A stretch of DNA of 25,067 nt, taken from the NCBI GenBank assembly GCA_900546735.1, contig URDW01000009.1:1-25067 (forward strand), read 5' to 3'. Shown here piece after piece: positions 6,760 through 14,409 of this stretch. The stretch is from an uncultured Oscillospiraceae bacterium. GTDB lineage: Bacteria > Bacillota > Clostridia > Oscillospirales > Acutalibacteraceae. The notes below the pieces were generated by a model. That model did not search any database. It saw nothing but the letters and a program-made list of their open reading frames with translations, and was not told the DNA's origin. Every line of letters starts with the position of its first letter. The first letter of the stretch is position 1. A program made the position numbers and the translations under genes.

Positions 6760-7443
6760 TTGCAGGTAAGGCTGAAAATCGGCATCGATGTTTTTATGAC
6801 GGCACTGCTGCTTTGTGCAATGGGCTATATGCTCATTGGGGAAGAAGCGCACGAGTGGATCGGCTGCGCACTGTTTGTGCTTTTTGCCACGCACCATATT
6901 CTTAACCGAAACTGGTGGCAGCATTTACGTCGCGGCAAGTATGCATCGGTGCGTATTTTCCAGACGGGTTTAAATTTTCTGATCCTGCTTGCGATGCTTG
7001 GGGCAATGGTCAGCGGTGTGCTTTTGTCACGCTATGTTTTTGACTTTGACGTCACAGGTCTTGCCAATTTTGCGCATGCGCTGCACATTCTTTCCGCCTA
7101 CTGGGGTTTTGCGCTGATGTCTGTGCACCTTGGTCTGCATTGGGGCATGCTGTGCGGGCGATTAAAAAAAGCGGTTGATAAAAAGAAACGACCGGCATGG
7201 TTGGTTTGGCTTCTGCGCGCCGTTGCATTTTGCATTGCGGCTTACGGCGCGGTCAATATTGTGCGTTACGACCTTTTTTCATATATGTTTTTGCAAAGCC
7301 ACTTTGTATTTTTCGATGCCGAGCAGCCTGTGGTACTGTTTTTGCTGGACTATGCCGCCATTATGGGCTTTTGGGTCTGGCTGACCTATTATGCACAAAA
7401 GCTGTTTAATATTTTTTACCAAAAAAGGAGAACGAAAAAATGA
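6760..7443 (+). CDS. DUF4405-type six-helix membrane protein with haem-like His pairs
   Basis: I start this gene at TTG 6760 behind GAGGGCGAG; the open frame extends upstream only by overlapping the aldo/keto reductase gene. The 227-residue product has six predicted membrane helices (about 8-26, 33-49, 68-90, 105-126, 149-167 and 190-214). Histidines cluster in helices 2 and 4: His31, His45, His46, then His106, His109, His123 and His127. This pattern resembles cytochrome b561/DUF4405 proteins, where pairs ligate haem b across the membrane. Basic loops (RRGK; KKAVDKKKRP) mark the cytoplasmic side. It overlaps the next gene by ATGA. Family is recognised; haem binding and electron transfer to the exported flavodoxin are inference. 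Confidence 0.8.
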   Translation: MQVRLKIGIDVFMTALLLCAMGYMLIGEEAHEWIGCALFVLFATHHILNRNWWQHLRRGKYASVRIFQTGLNFLILLAMLGAMVSGVLLSRYVFDFDVTGLANFAHALHILSAYWGFALMSVHLGLHWGMLCGRLKKAVDKKKRPAWLVWLLRAVAFCIAAYGAVNIVRYDLFSYMFLQSHFVFFDAEQPVVLFLLDYAAIMGFWVWLTYYAQKLFNIFYQKRRTKK

Positions 7444-7958
7444 AGCGCATTTGTGCATTGGTTTTCTGTTTTAGTATGCTTTTCTTGTTTGCGGCCTGCA
7501 GTGCTGCCGAAACACCGTCACCCAGTGAAGCGCCGGTGCAGACGGAACCTGCCGCAAATGCCGCTGCAGACGCGCAGCCGTCTGCGGCTCAGACAGAACA
7601 GGAGGAATCAAACGTTATGCAAATTTCTGTAACCGATTCACAAGAACACGAGGTCGTTTTTGCTTTAAATGACAGCTCCGCTGCAAAAGCGCTTTATGCA
7701 CAGCTGCCGCTTCGTGTCGAAGTGGAAAATTACAGCACGAATGAAAAAATTTTTTATCCCGAACCATTGGATGTGTCGGATACGCCGGCTGCCGGCGTTG
7801 AGGTAGGCACACTGGCTTATTATGCGCCGTGGGGCGATGTGGTTATGTTTTATGACACATACCGTGCAAATCCGTCGCTTTATGAATTGGGGCGCGCTGT
7901 TTCCGGCGCAGAGCAGATCCGCGAATTGTCCGGCACACTGGATATTTCGGCCGAGTGA
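7440..7958 (+). CDS. Lipoprotein with cyclophilin-like domain
   Basis: The 172-residue product has a lipoprotein signal peptide ending LFAAC (Cys20). A low-complexity Pro/Ala/Thr/Glu linker follows (about 21-58), then a beta-rich domain: MQISVTDSQEHEVVFALNDS, AAKALYAQLPLRVEVENYS, YYAPWGDVVMFYD and YELGRAVSGAEQIREL. This matches the cyclophilin-like fold proteins frequently found next to flavodoxins and aldo/keto reductases in gut Clostridia. The domain is not a proven prolyl isomerase and its ligand is unknown. AAGGAG at 7425-7430 serves the start, and the gene overlaps the upstream membrane protein by four bases, so translation is probably coupled. It is the second lipoprotein of the operon, which places part of the system on the outer face of the membrane. 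Confidence 0.82.
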   Translation: MKRICALVFCFSMLFLFAACSAAETPSPSEAPVQTEPAANAAADAQPSAAQTEQEESNVMQISVTDSQEHEVVFALNDSSAAKALYAQLPLRVEVENYSTNEKIFYPEPLDVSDTPAAGVEVGTLAYYAPWGDVVMFYDTYRANPSLYELGRAVSGAEQIRELSGTLDISAE

Positions 7959-7995
7959 TTTGGATTTAATGATTTATTAGGAGATGTAAACTGAA

Positions 7996-8547
7996 ATGAA
8001 AAAGGATTTGGGTCCCGTCTTGGCATTATACCCAATGCCGCTTGTAATTGTTGGTGCGATGGTAGGCGAAAAACCAAATTGGCTTTTGGCCGGTCACGTT
8101 GGCATTCTGGGTCATGATCGGGTCATGGTCAGCCTGGCAAAGCCGCATTACACCAATCGCGGCATTCGTGAGGCGAAATGTTTAAGCATCAATATGGTCG
8201 ATGCGCCATTGCTGCAAAAGGCAGACTACGTCGGCGGCGTGAGCGGCGCAAAAACCGACAAATCCGGCGTGTTTCCATATACGTTGTCTGAAAGCGGTGC
8301 GCCGATTTTAGACGATTCTAAACTGAGCATGGAATGCCTTTTGGAAGATATATACGAAACGCCGGGCTTCGACAATTTTATTTTAACGATTCGCCGAACT
8401 TTAGCTGACGAAGCAATTATTAATGGGTATGGTAAACCGGATTATGCGCAATTTAAACCGATTCTTTTTGAAATGCCCGGCTATACATATTTAAGCACCG
8501 GCAGGACTGTCGCAAAATGCCTGTCGCTCGGCCGGGAATTGAAATAG
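7996..8547 (+). CDS. Flavin reductase-like FMN-binding protein
   Basis: The 183-residue product matches the flavin-reductase-like split-barrel family. It opens with LGPVLALYPMPLVIVGAMVG, has the FMN-contacting stretch LLAGHVGILGHDRVMVSLAKPHYT (start and end quoted), and continues with KCLSINMVD and the C-terminal FKPILFEMPGYTYLSTGRTV. Cytosolic, no signal peptide. AGGAG lies just before 7985 with a slightly long spacing to the ATG. It follows the cyclophilin-like lipoprotein gene by 37 bases and is followed by a terminator, so it is probably the last gene of the redox operon. The likely role is NAD(P)H- or flavodoxin-linked FMN chemistry; the substrate is unknown. Confidence 0.87.
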   Translation: MKKDLGPVLALYPMPLVIVGAMVGEKPNWLLAGHVGILGHDRVMVSLAKPHYTNRGIREAKCLSINMVDAPLLQKADYVGGVSGAKTDKSGVFPYTLSESGAPILDDSKLSMECLLEDIYETPGFDNFILTIRRTLADEAIINGYGKPDYAQFKPILFEMPGYTYLSTGRTVAKCLSLGRELK

Positions 8548-8566
8548 ATGGACTGATGAAAAGATT

Positions 8567-8594
8567 AAGACGGCGCTTTTGCACCGTCTTTTGC
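8567..8594 (+). terminator. Terminator after the redox operon
   Basis: AAGACGGCGC (8567-8576) pairs with GCACCGTCTT (8581-8590) with one mismatch around TTTT, and a short T-rich tail follows. It closes the gene set beginning at 3986. Confidence 0.65.
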
Positions 8595-8635
8595 TCTCCA
8601 AATCTTAACAAATGCTGAAATCCTTTTGCAGATAC

Positions 8636-8664
8636 TTGCAAAGTACAGAGTTTTTCATTATAAT
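8636..8664 (+). promoter_or_regulatory. Sigma-A promoter of the FAD-dependent oxidoreductase gene
   Basis: TTGCAA (8636-8641) and a perfect TATAAT (8659-8664) are spaced by 17 bases and lie 65 bases before the start codon. Confidence 0.78.
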
Positions 8665-8729
8665 ATACCGGCAGTATTATGAATAACTGTGCCGTACTGC
8701 GCTAAATTTTTAAAAGCGGTGAAGTTTTT

Positions 8730-10130
8730 ATGCATAAGCGTTATGATGTAATTATAATCGGTGCCGGTCCGTCCGGCATATTCTGTGCCTACGAGTTAAA
8801 GCGTTTGGATCCGGCCTTAAAAATATTAATGATCGAAAAGGGCCGCTCTATTGAAAAACGCCAGTGCCCGAAACGGCGCACAAAACGTTGCATGGGCTGC
8901 CGGCCCTGTGCCATCACGACCGGGTTTGCCGGCGCCGGCGCGTTTTCAGACGGCAAGCTTTCGCTTTCACCGGATGTCGGCGGCCATCTGCCGGAAATCC
9001 TCGGGTTTGACGAAACGTCTGCGCTCTTAAAAGAGGCAGACGACATTTACCTGCATTTCGGCGCCGATAAAAAGGTGTACGGCCTGGATAAATATCAGGA
9101 AATTGAAGAGATCCGCCGCAAAGCGATCATTGCCAATTTAAAGCTGATCGAATGCCCGATCCGTCACCTCGGCACGGAGGAAGGGTATAAAATCTATGCC
9201 AAATTCCAAAAACATCTGGAGTCGCAGGGTGTAGAGATCCTGTTCAACACAATGGTCGACGATATTTTGATCGAAAACGGCGCCGTGACCGGCGTGTCTG
9301 CCGGCGGTACGGTGTACGAAAGCAGTGAAGTCGTTGCCGCGGTCGGGCGCGAGGGGGCGGAGTGGCTTTCCCACATGTGCCGCGACCATAAGATCGAAAC
9401 GGAGGTCGGCGTAGTAGACGTTGGCGTGCGCGTGGAAGTGCGCGACGAGGTCATGCGCTTTTTAAACGAAAATCTGTACGAGGCAAAGCTGGTCTACCAC
9501 ACACCCACTTTTGACGACAAGGTGCGCACCTTCTGTACGAACCCGTCGGGTGAGGTGGCCACAGAATATTACGACGATGGCCTTGCCGTGGTCAACGGCC
9601 ATGCCTACAAGTCCAAAGAATACAAAACGAACAACACAAACTTCGCGCTGCTCGTTTCCAAAAAATTTACCAAACCGTTTAAATCGCCGATCGAATACGG
9701 CAAGCACATTGCCCGTTTGAGTAACATGCTCTGCGACGGCAAGATTTTGGTGCAGACTTACGGCGATTTTAAGCGCGGCCGCCGCACAACGGACGAACGC
9801 CTTTGCCGCAACAACATCGTGCCCACGCTGAAAGACGCTGTGCCCGGTGATCTGTCGCTGGTGCTGCCGCACCGCATCATGGTGGACATAGCCGAAATGC
9901 TTGAGGCACTCGACAAGGTAACGCCGGGTATTGCCAGCGACGAAACGCTGCTTTACGGCGTAGAAGTCAAGTTTTACTCCAACAAAGTGCTGGTTGACAA
10001 AAGTTTTGAAACAAGCGTGCGCGGTCTGCGCGCAGTCGGCGACGGCGCTTCGGTCACACGCGGCCTGATGCAGGCGTCTGCCAACGGCATCAGCGTAGCG
10101 CGCTGTATATATGAGAGGGTTAAAAATTAA
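8730..10130 (+). CDS. FAD-dependent oxidoreductase (COG2509-like) with Cys cluster
   Basis: The 466-residue product has an N-terminal Rossmann dinucleotide fold, YDVIIIGAGPSG (glycines 11, 13 and 16), followed by the acidic end of the second strand, LMIEKG. Next comes a conserved cysteine cluster, Cys46, Cys54, Cys57 and Cys60 (C-x7-C-x2-C-x2-C), immediately before GFAGAGAFSDGKLSL. The C-terminal segment LRAVGDGASVTRGLMQASANG is the second FAD-contact region, in which the flavin O2'/pyrophosphate is held. This layout is that of the uncharacterised FAD-dependent dehydrogenases related to COG2509. The reaction is unknown, and the cysteines could bind iron-sulfur or zinc. The ribosome binding site is weak (GGTGAAG near 8719). 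It is an independent transcription unit between two terminators. Confidence 0.88.
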   Translation: MHKRYDVIIIGAGPSGIFCAYELKRLDPALKILMIEKGRSIEKRQCPKRRTKRCMGCRPCAITTGFAGAGAFSDGKLSLSPDVGGHLPEILGFDETSALLKEADDIYLHFGADKKVYGLDKYQEIEEIRRKAIIANLKLIECPIRHLGTEEGYKIYAKFQKHLESQGVEILFNTMVDDILIENGAVTGVSAGGTVYESSEVVAAVGREGAEWLSHMCRDHKIETEVGVVDVGVRVEVRDEVMRFLNENLYEAKLVYHTPTFDDKVRTFCTNPSGEVATEYYDDGLAVVNGHAYKSKEYKTNNTNFALLVSKKFTKPFKSPIEYGKHIARLSNMLCDGKILVQTYGDFKRGRRTTDERLCRNNIVPTLKDAVPGDLSLVLPHRIMVDIAEMLEALDKVTPGIASDETLLYGVEVKFYSNKVLVDKSFETSVRGLRAVGDGASVTRGLMQASANGISVARCIYERVKN

Positions 10131-10168
10131 TTATTTATGAACAATGTAAATTAAGTGTGAACAAACAC

Positions 10169-10198
10169 TTGACGCGTATTCCAGACTGTTTTTATAAT
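10169..10198 (+). promoter_or_regulatory. Sigma-A promoter of the yicC-to-spoVM operon
   Basis: TTGACG (10169-10174) and a perfect TATAAT (10193-10198) are spaced by 18 bases. The predicted start, around 10204-10206, falls inside the 5' arm of the adjoining terminator hairpin. Confidence 0.72.
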
Positions 10199-10234
10199 AG
10201 ATCCAAAGCCCGGACAGGTGCTTTGGATCTTTTT
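10199..10234 (+). terminator. Terminator of the FAD oxidoreductase gene, overlapping the yicC promoter
   Basis: AGATCCAAAGC (10199-10209) pairs perfectly with GCTTTGGATCT (10220-10230) around a ten-base loop, and a T tract follows. The hairpin abuts the yicC -10 box. Transcripts arriving from the upstream gene make the full 11-base stem; transcripts starting at the yicC promoter would lack part of the 5' arm. Confidence 0.78.
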
Positions 10235-10249
10235 GATTGGAGTTTTACG

Positions 10250-11128
10250 ATGATCAGATCAATGACCGGCTTCGGCAGAAGCCACGCAGAAACGGCGGAC
10301 TACAGGATCACGGTAGAATTCAAATCCGTTAATCACCGGTATTTTGAGTTCACTTCCCGGGTACCGCGCCAGTATGCTTTTTTGGAAGAAAAATTAAAAT
10401 CGTTTACAGGTGCTTCGGTAGGCCGCGGCAAAGTGGAGTGCAGTCTGCAGATCGACAGTATTAACGACACCTCCGCCGAGGTGCAGGTCAATCTGCCGCT
10501 TGCAGCTGCTTACGCTTCGGCGCTGCGGCAAATGAGCAAAGAGCTGGAACTGAAAGAAGATTTCGGCGCGTCGCTGATTGCCCGCTTCCCGGACGTGCTG
10601 GTGATCACAAAGGGCGAGGCAGACGAGCAGCAGCTGTGGGACTGTGTGCGCCCCGTAGCCGAGGCAGCTTTGAACGATTTTATTGCCATGCGCACAGCTG
10701 AGGGCGCCCGCATCCGCGAAGACCTGCTGGCAAAGTGCGACGCGATCCTTGAACTGGTTTCTTTTGTAGAAGCGCGTTCCCCGCAGACGGTGGAAGAGTA
10801 CCGTGCGCGTCTTTATGAGAAGATGCAGGAAGTGCTGCAGACCGCCAATGTGGATGAGCAGCGTATTTTGACCGAGGCGGCCATCTATGCAGATAAGGTC
10901 GCTGTGGACGAAGAGACGGTGCGCCTGCGCAGCCACATTACACAGCTGAAGCAGTTTTTGAACAGCGATACGGCGATCGGGCGCAAAATGGATTTTCTGG
11001 TGCAGGAGATGAACCGGGAAGCCAACACGATCGCATCCAAATGCAGCAATGTGGACATTGCTTCCAAAGTGGTCGATATCAAATCAGAAATCGAAAAGAT
11101 CCGTGAACAGATCCAGAATATAGAATAA
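10250..11128 (+). CDS. yicC: YicC family endoribonuclease (YloC)
   Basis: The 292-residue product begins MIRSMTGFGRS, the signature start of the YicC/YloC family, and has the N-terminal EFKSVNHRYFEF. The C-terminal DUF1732 part contains FLVQEMNREANTIASK, the family's hallmark near residue 250, and ends KIREQIQNIE. E. coli YicC has been described as an RNase acting on small RNAs, and the Bacillus orthologue yloC opens the same gene cluster. I chose ATG 10250 (TTGGAG at 10237-10242) because it gives the canonical N-terminus; an upstream in-frame ATG at 10157 would require translation through the promoter and hairpin. It is the first of sixteen closely packed genes. Confidence 0.95.
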   Translation: MIRSMTGFGRSHAETADYRITVEFKSVNHRYFEFTSRVPRQYAFLEEKLKSFTGASVGRGKVECSLQIDSINDTSAEVQVNLPLAAAYASALRQMSKELELKEDFGASLIARFPDVLVITKGEADEQQLWDCVRPVAEAALNDFIAMRTAEGARIREDLLAKCDAILELVSFVEARSPQTVEEYRARLYEKMQEVLQTANVDEQRILTEAAIYADKVAVDEETVRLRSHITQLKQFLNSDTAIGRKMDFLVQEMNREANTIASKCSNVDIASKVVDIKSEIEKIREQIQNIE

Positions 11129-11139
11129 GGGTAAACGCT

Positions 11140-11388
11140 ATGAATTTGGTAAATATCGGTTTTGGCAACCTTGTCAATGCAGACAGGATCATTTCGGTCG
11201 TCAGCCCGGAATCGGCGCCGGTCAAACGCATCGTTCAGCAGAGCAAGTCCTCAAATACGCTGATCGATGCCACACACGGTCGCAAGACAATGAGCGTCAT
11301 TATTACCGATTCTGACCATGTGATTTTAAGTTATCTGGACGTGAAGCAGCTGTCTGCCAAGCTGATGAAGGAGGAAGAGAATGAATAA
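11140..11388 (+). CDS. remA: RemA-type regulator (DUF370)
   Basis: The 82-residue product is full length for RemA/YlzA, a DNA-binding protein that activates biofilm-matrix and osmoprotection genes in Bacillus subtilis. The family signatures NIGFGNLVNADRIISVVSPE, SAPVKRIVQ and LIDATHGRKTMSVIITDSDH are all present; the last contains the conserved TxGRKTR-like basic patch. It occupies the same slot, between yicC and gmk, as in Bacillus. AAGGG lies just upstream, and the gene ends by overlapping the gmk start by eight bases. The target genes in this organism cannot be read from the window. Confidence 0.93.
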   Translation: MNLVNIGFGNLVNADRIISVVSPESAPVKRIVQQSKSSNTLIDATHGRKTMSVIITDSDHVILSYLDVKQLSAKLMKEEENE

Positions 11389-11962
11389 AGGAATGGTCGT
11401 TGTCATTTCCGCACCCAGCGGCTGCGGCAAAGACACTGTCGTGCGGGCACTTTGTCAAAAACGCCCGGACTGTCATGTGTCCATCTCAGCCACGACCCGA
11501 AAAAAACGGAAAAACGAAAAAGACGGGATCGACTATTATTTCCGGTCGACCGAGGAATTTGAAAAGATGATTCAGGAAGACGCTTTCCTGGAATATGTAT
11601 GTTATGACGGCAATTATTACGGCACGCCGAAAATGGAGGTAGAGCGCTGTGTAAGCGGCGGTCTGGTGTGCATTCTTGTAATTGAAACGGCCGGCGCCTC
11701 CAAAATCATGAAACTGCTGCCGGAGTGCCTGTCTATCTTTTTGCTGCCGCCAAGCCTGGAGGTGCTTGAAAAGCGCCTGGTCGGCCGCGGCACAGACGAT
11801 GACCAGACCATCCGTTCCAGAATGCTGATCGCAAACGATGAACTTAAGCACGCGAACGAATATGACTACTGTGTCGTCAATGACGATCTGTCTGCCTGTG
11901 TAGACGAGATCGACGGCATTTTCAATAAAGAATTATATATCAGAAATCACGCAAAGGGGTAA
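11381..11962 (+). CDS. gmk: Guanylate kinase
   Basis: The 193-residue product phosphorylates GMP to GDP in nucleotide synthesis. Motifs in order: the P-loop SAPSGCGKDT (about 10-19), the GMP-binding region SISATTRKKRKNEKDGIDYYF, FLEYVCYDGNYYGTP, and the lid segment LEKRLVGRGTDDDQTIRSRM. Two details differ from the commonest forms: the P-loop ends KDT rather than KST/KGT, and the acidic Walker-B-like segment reads VIETAGA where many homologues have EIDVQGA. Both are conservative enough that I expect activity. The start overlaps remA by eight bases with GGAGGAAGAG as binding site, so translation is coupled. Confidence 0.95.
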   Translation: MNKGMVVVISAPSGCGKDTVVRALCQKRPDCHVSISATTRKKRKNEKDGIDYYFRSTEEFEKMIQEDAFLEYVCYDGNYYGTPKMEVERCVSGGLVCILVIETAGASKIMKLLPECLSIFLLPPSLEVLEKRLVGRGTDDDQTIRSRMLIANDELKHANEYDYCVVNDDLSACVDEIDGIFNKELYIRNHAKG

Positions 11963-11967
11963 TTGTA

Positions 11968-12186
11968 ATGTTTAATCCGGATTTGAAAAAACTTTTGAAA
12001 AACACCAGCAGCCGCTATTCTCTTGTGGTCGCTGTTGCAAAACGTGCACGCCAGATCCGTGACGAAGCGATCGAAAAAGAGGAGATCCTCGACAAAAAGG
12101 TCGTTTCCATGGCGATGGATGAGCTGTACGAGGGCAAATATATCGTAGAGGAGCCGGATTCCATCAAAGCCAAAAACAATGACTGA
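11968..12186 (+). CDS. rpoZ: RNA polymerase omega subunit
   Basis: The 72-residue product has the omega signature SSRYSLVVAVAKRARQI, followed by ILDKKVVSMAMDELYEGKYI. Omega assists assembly of the beta' subunit. It lies five bases after gmk and overlaps priA by eight bases. In Bacillus and many Clostridia coaBC lies between rpoZ and priA; it is absent here. Confidence 0.94.
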   Translation: MFNPDLKKLLKNTSSRYSLVVAVAKRARQIRDEAIEKEEILDKKVVSMAMDELYEGKYIVEEPDSIKAKNND

Positions 12187-14398
12187 TCTGGTTGCCCGTA
12201 TTGCGGTTGAAAACACCTTTTTCAGCCGGGGGGAGGATTTTGATTATAAAATCCCGCCGCCGCTTCAGCAGGCGGTCCTGCCCGGCGTATGTGTGTTTGT
12301 GCCGTTTGGCAGAAATAACCAAAAGCGGCACGGCGTTGTGCTTTCTGTCTCGGCCGGCAGCGGCGATGCTTTAAAAGAAGTTTTGGCAGTGGATACACAG
12401 ACTGTTCGCCTTTCTGACGAATGTCTGCAGCTTGCCGCCTGGCTCAAAGAACGTTGTTTTTCTACTTCCTATGCCTGCCTGCGGCTCATGCTGCCGAATC
12501 GTGCCGGCAAAGCCGGCGGCGCCACGGAAAAAATGATTCGGCTGTGTGCGGGTCAGCCGCAAAAACAGCTGACTGCAAAACAGCAAGCCGTTATAAATTT
12601 GCTGCAGGATACGGGCACTGTTTCCTGCGCGGAAGCCAAGCAGTTTTGCTCCGTGGGTGACAGTGTGCTTAACACACTGGCCAAATACGGGGCGGTGGAA
12701 TTTTATCAGCGCGAGCGTTTGCGCATTCCATATATAACTGAGGCGGCGGAGCCGGAAGATATTATATTGTCCGCACAGCAGCAAACGGCTTTTGAACGGC
12801 TTTCCTGTGCGCTGGAATCGCCGAAAAACGAACAGGCACTCCTGTTTGGCGTAACGGGCAGCGGTAAAACACAGGTGTACCTGAAGTTGATCGACCGTGT
12901 GCTGGAACAGGGCAGGGACGCCATTGTGCTGGTACCCGAAATTGCCCTGACTGTGCAGACGATCTCGATTTTCCTGAAACGCTACGGCAACATGGTTGCC
13001 GTGTTTCACAGCGGCCTTTCCGCCGGTGAGCGGTACGACGCCTACAAACGCGCACAGCGCGGCGATGTAAAGATCGTTGTGGGTACGCGCAGCGCCGTTT
13101 TTGCACCGCTGCAAAACCTGGGTCTTATTGTGATTGACGAGGAGCAGGAAGACAGCTACAAATCCGAAATGTCACCTCGCTACAACGCCAAAGAAGTGGC
13201 CAGGTTTCGCTGTGCTTACCATAAGGCGCTGCTTTTGCTTGCTTCTGCAACGCCGCGTGTAGAAACGTATTGCGCTGCTAAAAACGGCAAATATATATTG
13301 TGTAAACTGGCGCAACGTTACGGCTCGGCACAGCTGCCGCAGGTCGTGACGGTCGATATGCGCGAGGAGTTTCGCGCCAAGCATTTTTCGCCGATCAGTT
13401 CTGTGCTGGCTTCGCATCTGCGCGAAAATTTCGAGGCCGGCAACCAGGCTATTTTGCTGATCAACCGGCGCGGGTACAATACGTTTATTGCCTGTCAGGA
13501 TTGCGGACATGTCATTACCTGTCCGAACTGCAGCATCTCCATGACTTACCACAGCGACACGGGCAGTTTACACTGCCATTATTGCGGCTATATACAGCGG
13601 CTGGAAAACACCTGTCCCCAGTGCGGCGGCAGCAATGTGCGCTACTCCGGCTACGGTACACAGCGCATTGAAGATGAGCTGCAGGCGCTTTTGCCGCAGG
13701 CCAGGATCTTGCGGATGGATGCCGACACAACTGCACATAAAAACGCGCACGACAAGCTTTTAAACAGCTTTGCACGCCGCGAATATGACATTATGGTCGG
13801 CACGCAAATGGTGGCAAAGGGGCTTGATTTTCCGTCCGTGCGCCTGGTTGGCGTCGTCAATGCCGACAATGCGCTCTATAATGAATGCTACAATGCTGCC
13901 GAAAAATCCTTTGACCTGATCACACAGGTCATTGGGCGAAGCGGTCGGCGCGATGCGACCGGCACGGCGGTCATTCAAACGATCGATCCTTATAATCCTA
14001 CAATCGAATATGCGGCGGCGCAGGACTACGCATCTTTTTATAATACAGAGATCGAGCTGCGGCGGCTGTTGATCTATCCGCCGTTTTGCGATCTGCTTTA
14101 TATCCTTTTCAGCGGTGAAAATGAACTTGCCGTTGCACAATGCGCGCAGTTCTTTTTTACGCAGCTGGTGCAGCAAAACCGCACAGATGGTCAGGAACAG
14201 AAAATGATCATTCTGGGACCGTCGCCGGCAAAGATTTTGAAAATCAGCAACATTTACCGCTACCACCTGATTATAAAGTGCAAAAACAGCCGCGCGATCC
14301 GCACGCTGGTGCGCAAAACACTGGAAGCGGCATCTGTCCAAAAGCAGTTTAAAACCATACAGATCACGGCAGATTTTAACCCTGCCGACATGAATTAG
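12179..14398 (+). CDS. priA: Primosomal protein N' (PriA helicase)
   Basis: The 739-residue product restarts collapsed replication forks. The N-terminal 3'-DNA-binding domain begins about residue 5 and includes GVCVFVPFGRNNQKRHGVVL. Walker A is GVTGSGKT (224-231). The Walker-B motif reads DEEQ (320-323) where Proteobacteria have DEEH. The helicase core continues with LASATPRVETY. Eight zinc cysteines are visible: 439, 442, 448, 451, 466, 469, 479 and 482. GTQMVAKGLDFPSV and QVIGRSGRR are the motif V and VI segments. The C-terminal domain reads LGPSPAKILKISNIYRYHLI. The protein is complete and full length. It starts within the end of rpoZ (ATGACTGA), so the two are translationally coupled. Confidence 0.97.
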   Translation: MTDLVARIAVENTFFSRGEDFDYKIPPPLQQAVLPGVCVFVPFGRNNQKRHGVVLSVSAGSGDALKEVLAVDTQTVRLSDECLQLAAWLKERCFSTSYACLRLMLPNRAGKAGGATEKMIRLCAGQPQKQLTAKQQAVINLLQDTGTVSCAEAKQFCSVGDSVLNTLAKYGAVEFYQRERLRIPYITEAAEPEDIILSAQQQTAFERLSCALESPKNEQALLFGVTGSGKTQVYLKLIDRVLEQGRDAIVLVPEIALTVQTISIFLKRYGNMVAVFHSGLSAGERYDAYKRAQRGDVKIVVGTRSAVFAPLQNLGLIVIDEEQEDSYKSEMSPRYNAKEVARFRCAYHKALLLLASATPRVETYCAAKNGKYILCKLAQRYGSAQLPQVVTVDMREEFRAKHFSPISSVLASHLRENFEAGNQAILLINRRGYNTFIACQDCGHVITCPNCSISMTYHSDTGSLHCHYCGYIQRLENTCPQCGGSNVRYSGYGTQRIEDELQALLPQARILRMDADTTAHKNAHDKLLNSFARREYDIMVGTQMVAKGLDFPSVRLVGVVNADNALYNECYNAAEKSFDLITQVIGRSGRRDATGTAVIQTIDPYNPTIEYAAAQDYASFYNTEIELRRLLIYPPFCDLLYILFSGENELAVAQCAQFFFTQLVQQNRTDGQEQKMIILGPSPAKILKISNIYRYHLIIKCKNSRAIRTLVRKTLEAASVQKQFKTIQITADFNPADMN

Positions 14399-14409
14399 GA
14401 GAATAAAAA

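Noticed and set aside
8668..8705. Competing short inverted repeats (CGGCA/TGCCG and GCAGTA/TACTGC) in the FAD oxidoreductase leader, as a riboswitch or attenuator
   Set aside because: Arms are only five to six bases, no known riboswitch core is recognisable and no terminator precedes the start codon.
11381..11962. Unusual guanylate kinase P-loop (GKDT) as a sign of a dead enzyme
   Set aside because: The essential Lys and hydroxyl residue are kept and the GMP-binding motif is complete; it is better read as normal variation.
12371..13114. A 247-codon minus-strand open frame within priA
   Set aside because: It is antisense to the conserved helicase core; no domain or start signal was seen.
12179..14398. 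DEEQ in place of DEEH in PriA as a damaged Walker B
   Set aside because: The catalytic acidic pair is intact, and glutamine at the fourth position is compatible with helicase families; other motifs and the zinc cysteines are complete.
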